In this document: positions 61,579-64,000 of the stretch, in pieces
Numbering within the stretch: position 1 is the first letter of the stretch
Layout of the letters: each line of letters begins with the position of its first letter
Assembly (NCBI RefSeq): GCF_016283395.1
Contig: NZ_JAEEMU010000032.1
Coordinates: forward strand, 62,001 to 126,000
Length of the DNA stretch: 64,000 nucleotides
Source: Ruminococcus sp.
GTDB lineage: Bacteria; Bacillota_A; Clostridia; Oscillospirales; Ruminococcaceae
Direction: 5' to 3'
Notes under the pieces: model-generated
The model's database searches: none
The model's input: the letters and a program-made list of their open reading frames with translations, nothing else
Told to the model about the DNA's origin: nothing
Position numbers and translations under genes: made by a program

Positions 61579-63465
61579 TTACTTTATAAATTTCGCCTTG
61601 ATTATAGTATATCCGTAGGGCTTAACTGTAATGGCATCGTTCATAAATCCGCCGTAGAATGGCTGGAAGTCGTTAAAGCGTGAGAGTATCTGGCTTATAT
61701 TTTCCAGCTGGACTGTATCGCCGCTTCTGTTGATGAAGAAGATATAGTCCATTTTCTGTCCCTGACGGGTAAAGCCGATAAGTCGGCTGTCGTGAGTCTC
61801 TTTCTCGTTGATGACGAAGTATATGCGTCCGTCCTTCATATTCGGGATAGACTTTCTTACTCTTCCAAGCTCTGCAACGTAGTTTATAAGCTCTTTATCC
61901 TCGTGTCCCCACGGATAGCAGCGGCGGTTGAATGGGTCTTTATAGCCCTGAAGTCCTGCTTCGTCGCCGTAGTATATGCTTGGAACACCCGGCAGGAAGA
62001 ACTGTATAGCCATTGCAGCCTTGAGCATTTCCTTGCCGTGAGCGTACTGCTCCTCGGAGAGATAGCGTTCAGCCATCCAGTCCTTGCTCTTGTCGTCGCA
62101 GTCCTCACCGCCGAGACGATTTATTGCACGTTCGATATCGTGAGTAGAAACAAAGTTCATAAGTACATCTATAGTCGGCTTAGGATAGTTCTCAACTATA
62201 GACATAACGGTATTGATGAAGTCGATAGGCTTGCCGCCCTTCATGAACGCGATGATAGCCTCGCGGAAAGGATAGTTCATTACAGAGTCTACCTGATCGC
62301 CCAAGAGGTAGCGGCGTTTTATGCCGTAGCTCTCCTTGTTGGTAGCGTCCTCCCATACCTCGCCGATGATTATTTTGTCCTTGTCATAGCCCTTTACGCA
62401 TTTTCTCAGGTTATTGAGGAATTCATCGGGAAGCTCGTCGGCAACGTCAAGACGATAGCCTGCTGCACCTCTGTCCATCCAGTAGCGGAGAACACCGTCC
62501 TCACCGCATATGAATTCGGTGTAGTCCTCGTTGTTTTCCCATACGTTAGGGAGAGTATCTATGCCCCACCATGCTTCGTATACGTTTGGATAGTCGATGA
62601 ATGTGTACCAGTCGTAGTATTTGCTCTTTTTCGACTGGAAAGCACCTTCCTCGGGATAGCGTCCGAACTTGTTGAAGTAAACGCTGTCTGCGCCTGTATG
62701 TGAGAATACTCCGTCGAGTATCACTGCCATATCGTACTTTTCCGCTTCCTTGCAGAGCTCCTCGAACTCCTCGTTAGTACCGAGAAGAGGGTCTGCTTTC
62801 ATATAGTCAGCGGTATTGTATCTGTGGTTTTCGTGGGATTCAAATATAGGGGTGAGGTAAATGCAGGTAACTCCCAGATTGTGTAGATAAGGGAGCTTTG
62901 ACTGTATACCTGCGAAATCTCCGCCGAAATAGTCGTTGTTCCATACGTGTCCGTTCTCGTCGGGCTTGTAATATGGAGTGCCGCCCCAGTCGTCACGGAG
63001 GATACGTCCCTCGGGGATATTCTCCTTTGGCTTGCCGCTGTTGCAGAAGCGGTCGGGGAATATCTGGTACATGATACCGCCCTTGAGAAAATCGGGAGTC
63101 TCATAACGGCTCTTGTATACCGTGAGCTGGAACATCTCGCCGTGGTCAAGACCGCCCTCGTGGAGGTTTATCCTCTTGATATAGTGACGTATTCCGCCCT
63201 CTGTATATGAGAAGTAATAATAGTGTACATCGGTGTATCTTGCATTGTATTCAGCTGTGTATGCGAAGCAGTCATCTTCTTCAACGACTTCGTTCATGGT
63301 GATAAAACGCTCTTTGAAGCCTGTTCTGAAAAGTACAAGAACAGGTGAATAATCTGGGGTGATGTCCTTTGGCAGACGTATAGTGAAACGACAGGTCTCA
63401 AACTGTCTTATTGCTCCGAAAATTGATTTATATCCCAGGTTCCATGTATCATAGAAAGCTTTCAT
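61579..63465 (-). CDS. GH13 neopullulanase/cyclomaltodextrinase-like enzyme
   Basis: A 628-aa cytoplasmic alpha-glucan hydrolase. An N-terminal CBM34-like domain (about 1-125) precedes the barrel: MYQIFPDRFCNS, DGVFSHTG, GYRLDVADE (nucleophile Asp), IIGEVWEDA (acid Glu) and NFVSTHDIER (transition-state Asp), with LPGVPSIYYGDEAG. The CBM34 plus GH13 layout is that of maltogenic amylase, neopullulanase or cyclomaltodextrinase. There is no signal peptide. It follows a second glycogen phosphorylase on the same strand, fitting intracellular maltodextrin/glycogen use. Confidence 0.92.
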   Translation of the reverse strand: MKAFYDTWNLGYKSIFGAIRQFETCRFTIRLPKDITPDYSPVLVLFRTGFKERFITMNEVVEEDDCFAYTAEYNARYTDVHYYYFSYTEGGIRHYIKRINLHEGGLDHGEMFQLTVYKSRYETPDFLKGGIMYQIFPDRFCNSGKPKENIPEGRILRDDWGGTPYYKPDENGHVWNNDYFGGDFAGIQSKLPYLHNLGVTCIYLTPIFESHENHRYNTADYMKADPLLGTNEEFEELCKEAEKYDMAVILDGVFSHTGADSVYFNKFGRYPEEGAFQSKKSKYYDWYTFIDYPNVYEAWWGIDTLPNVWENNEDYTEFICGEDGVLRYWMDRGAAGYRLDVADELPDEFLNNLRKCVKGYDKDKIIIGEVWEDATNKESYGIKRRYLLGDQVDSVMNYPFREAIIAFMKGGKPIDFINTVMSIVENYPKPTIDVLMNFVSTHDIERAINRLGGEDCDDKSKDWMAERYLSEEQYAHGKEMLKAAMAIQFFLPGVPSIYYGDEAGLQGYKDPFNRRCYPWGHEDKELINYVAELGRVRKSIPNMKDGRIYFVINEKETHDSRLIGFTRQGQKMDYIFFINRSGDTVQLENISQILSRFNDFQPFYGGFMNDAITVKPYGYTIIKAKFIK

Positions 63466-63509
63466 AATAGAAAAACACTCCGTTTTCTTATACTGATTGT
63501 ATGTATTAT

Positions 63510-63541
63510 TGAAAAAGGGGACGAAGAAAGCAACGTCCCCT
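63510..63541 (-). terminator. Terminator after the second glycogen phosphorylase
   Basis: Stem AGGGGACG / CGTCCCCT followed by TTTTTCAAT on the minus strand, separating it from the GH13 gene. Confidence 0.85.
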
Positions 63542-63560
63542 TCTTGACATCAGTGTATTA

Positions 63561-64000
63561 TCATCTTAAATGCCAGATGTTTTCAGCGTATTCCGTAACA
63601 GCGCGGTCTGCTGAGAAGATACCTGCGCCTGCTATATTGTTGAGAGACATCTTTGCCCACTTGAACTTATCCTCATAGCACTCAGTAATGTACTGCTGTG
63701 CTTTTCTGTAGCTGTCAAAGTCGGCAAGTACCATATATGGGTCTCTGTCCTTGAGAGAATTTGCAACGTCATTGAATGTGCAGCCATTTATACCGTGGTA
63801 CATACGGTCTATAGCCTCGCGGATACGGTTGTCATTGTTGTAGTATTCGCATGGATTGTAGCCTCTTGCACGAAGCTCGTTCACCTCAGGTGTGGTCATG
63901 CCGAAGATAACGATATTGTCATCGCCGCAGGCTTCCTTTATCTCGATATTAGCACCGTCAAGTGTACCGAGAGTGATCGCGCCGTTGAGCATGAGCTTCA
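63561..64000 (-). CDS. Glycogen phosphorylase, C-terminal part (cut by window edge)
   Basis: About 146 C-terminal residues are visible. KLMLNGAITLGTLDGANIEI is the region just after the PLP lysine, and EACGDDNIVIFGMTTPEVNEL and IAGAGIFSADRAVTEYAENIWHLR are the usual end. It is a paralogue of the gene at 33209-35554, with a different sequence around YNPCEYYNNDNRIREAIDRM. The rest of the gene lies outside the window. Confidence 0.9.
   Translation of the reverse strand, partial: KLMLNGAITLGTLDGANIEIKEACGDDNIVIFGMTTPEVNELRARGYNPCEYYNNDNRIREAIDRMYHGINGCTFNDVANSLKDRDPYMVLADFDSYRKAQQYITECYEDKFKWAKMSLNNIAGAGIFSADRAVTEYAENIWHLR

Noticed and set aside
61792..62703. 303-codon open frame on the plus strand inside the GH13 gene
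   Set aside because: Antisense to a fully motif-supported amylase; composition (Val/Leu/Tyr-rich) is typical of a shadow frame.

Overview
The window looks like the replication-origin neighbourhood of a spore-forming clostridial Firmicute, most likely a Ruminococcus or close Oscillospirales relative. The reasons are the order rpmH-rnpA-yidD-yidC-jag (minus strand) back to back with dnaA-dnaN-yaaA-recF-remB-gyrB-gyrA (plus strand), sporulation genes (spo0A, gpr, a YtaF-like gene), Gram-positive style ribosome binding sites, a T-box leader, and glycan-degrading enzymes (GH26, GH95, GH13, two glycogen phosphorylases). The genus is inferred from overall similarity. No rRNA, tRNA, CRISPR array or classical insertion sequence was seen.

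Layout. 1-3.1 kb: translation and membrane-insertion operon read leftwards. 3.1-5.4 kb: origin-like spacers on both sides of dnaA, with many TTTTCAACA/TTTCCACA boxes. 5.4-18 kb: replication and topoisomerase genes followed by membrane and enzyme genes (phosphoesterase, YtaF-like, sugar isomerase-like, nrdR). A REP-associated tyrosine transposase (RAYT) sits between remB and gyrB. 18-23.3 kb: pseudouridine synthase, sugar ABC ATPase, M20 dipeptidase, and a second, unexpected cluster of DnaA-box-like sites at 22.25-22.43 kb. 23.4-26.5 kb: gpr, rpsT, flavin reductase, spo0A. 26.7-35.6 kb: a minus-strand operon-like run, glgP-histidine kinase-GH95-GH26 lipoprotein-HAD-like protein. 35.9-46.2 kb: an accessory region rich in lipoproteins, including two families of tandem paralogues, a DUF2726 protein, and a caspase-like protease fused to three PLAT domains with palindromes upstream of its promoter. 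46.3-50.4 kb: phosphatidylserine synthase, polyphosphate kinase, uridine-kinase-like protein. 50.6-53.9 kb: a threonine-type T-box leader, an unknown gene, a second RAYT, then thrS. 54-64 kb: DinB-like protein, glyS, glycosyltransferase, aspartokinase, MFS efflux, GH13 amylase and the end of a second glycogen phosphorylase.

From about 21 kb onward the spacers are filled with short repeats: hairpin units starting TGTAGGG; 7-bp NTTAGCC tandem arrays; a roughly 60-bp unit containing GCTTGCAAGC; and A/T-rich ATAATTCATAAT and TAGTGA types. Both RAYT genes contain a perfect inverted pair of the TGTAGGG unit inside their reading frames, which ties the repeats to these transposases.

Most interesting: the caspase-PLAT protein with its putative operators, the distal DnaA-box cluster, and the T-box/RAYT/thrS arrangement.
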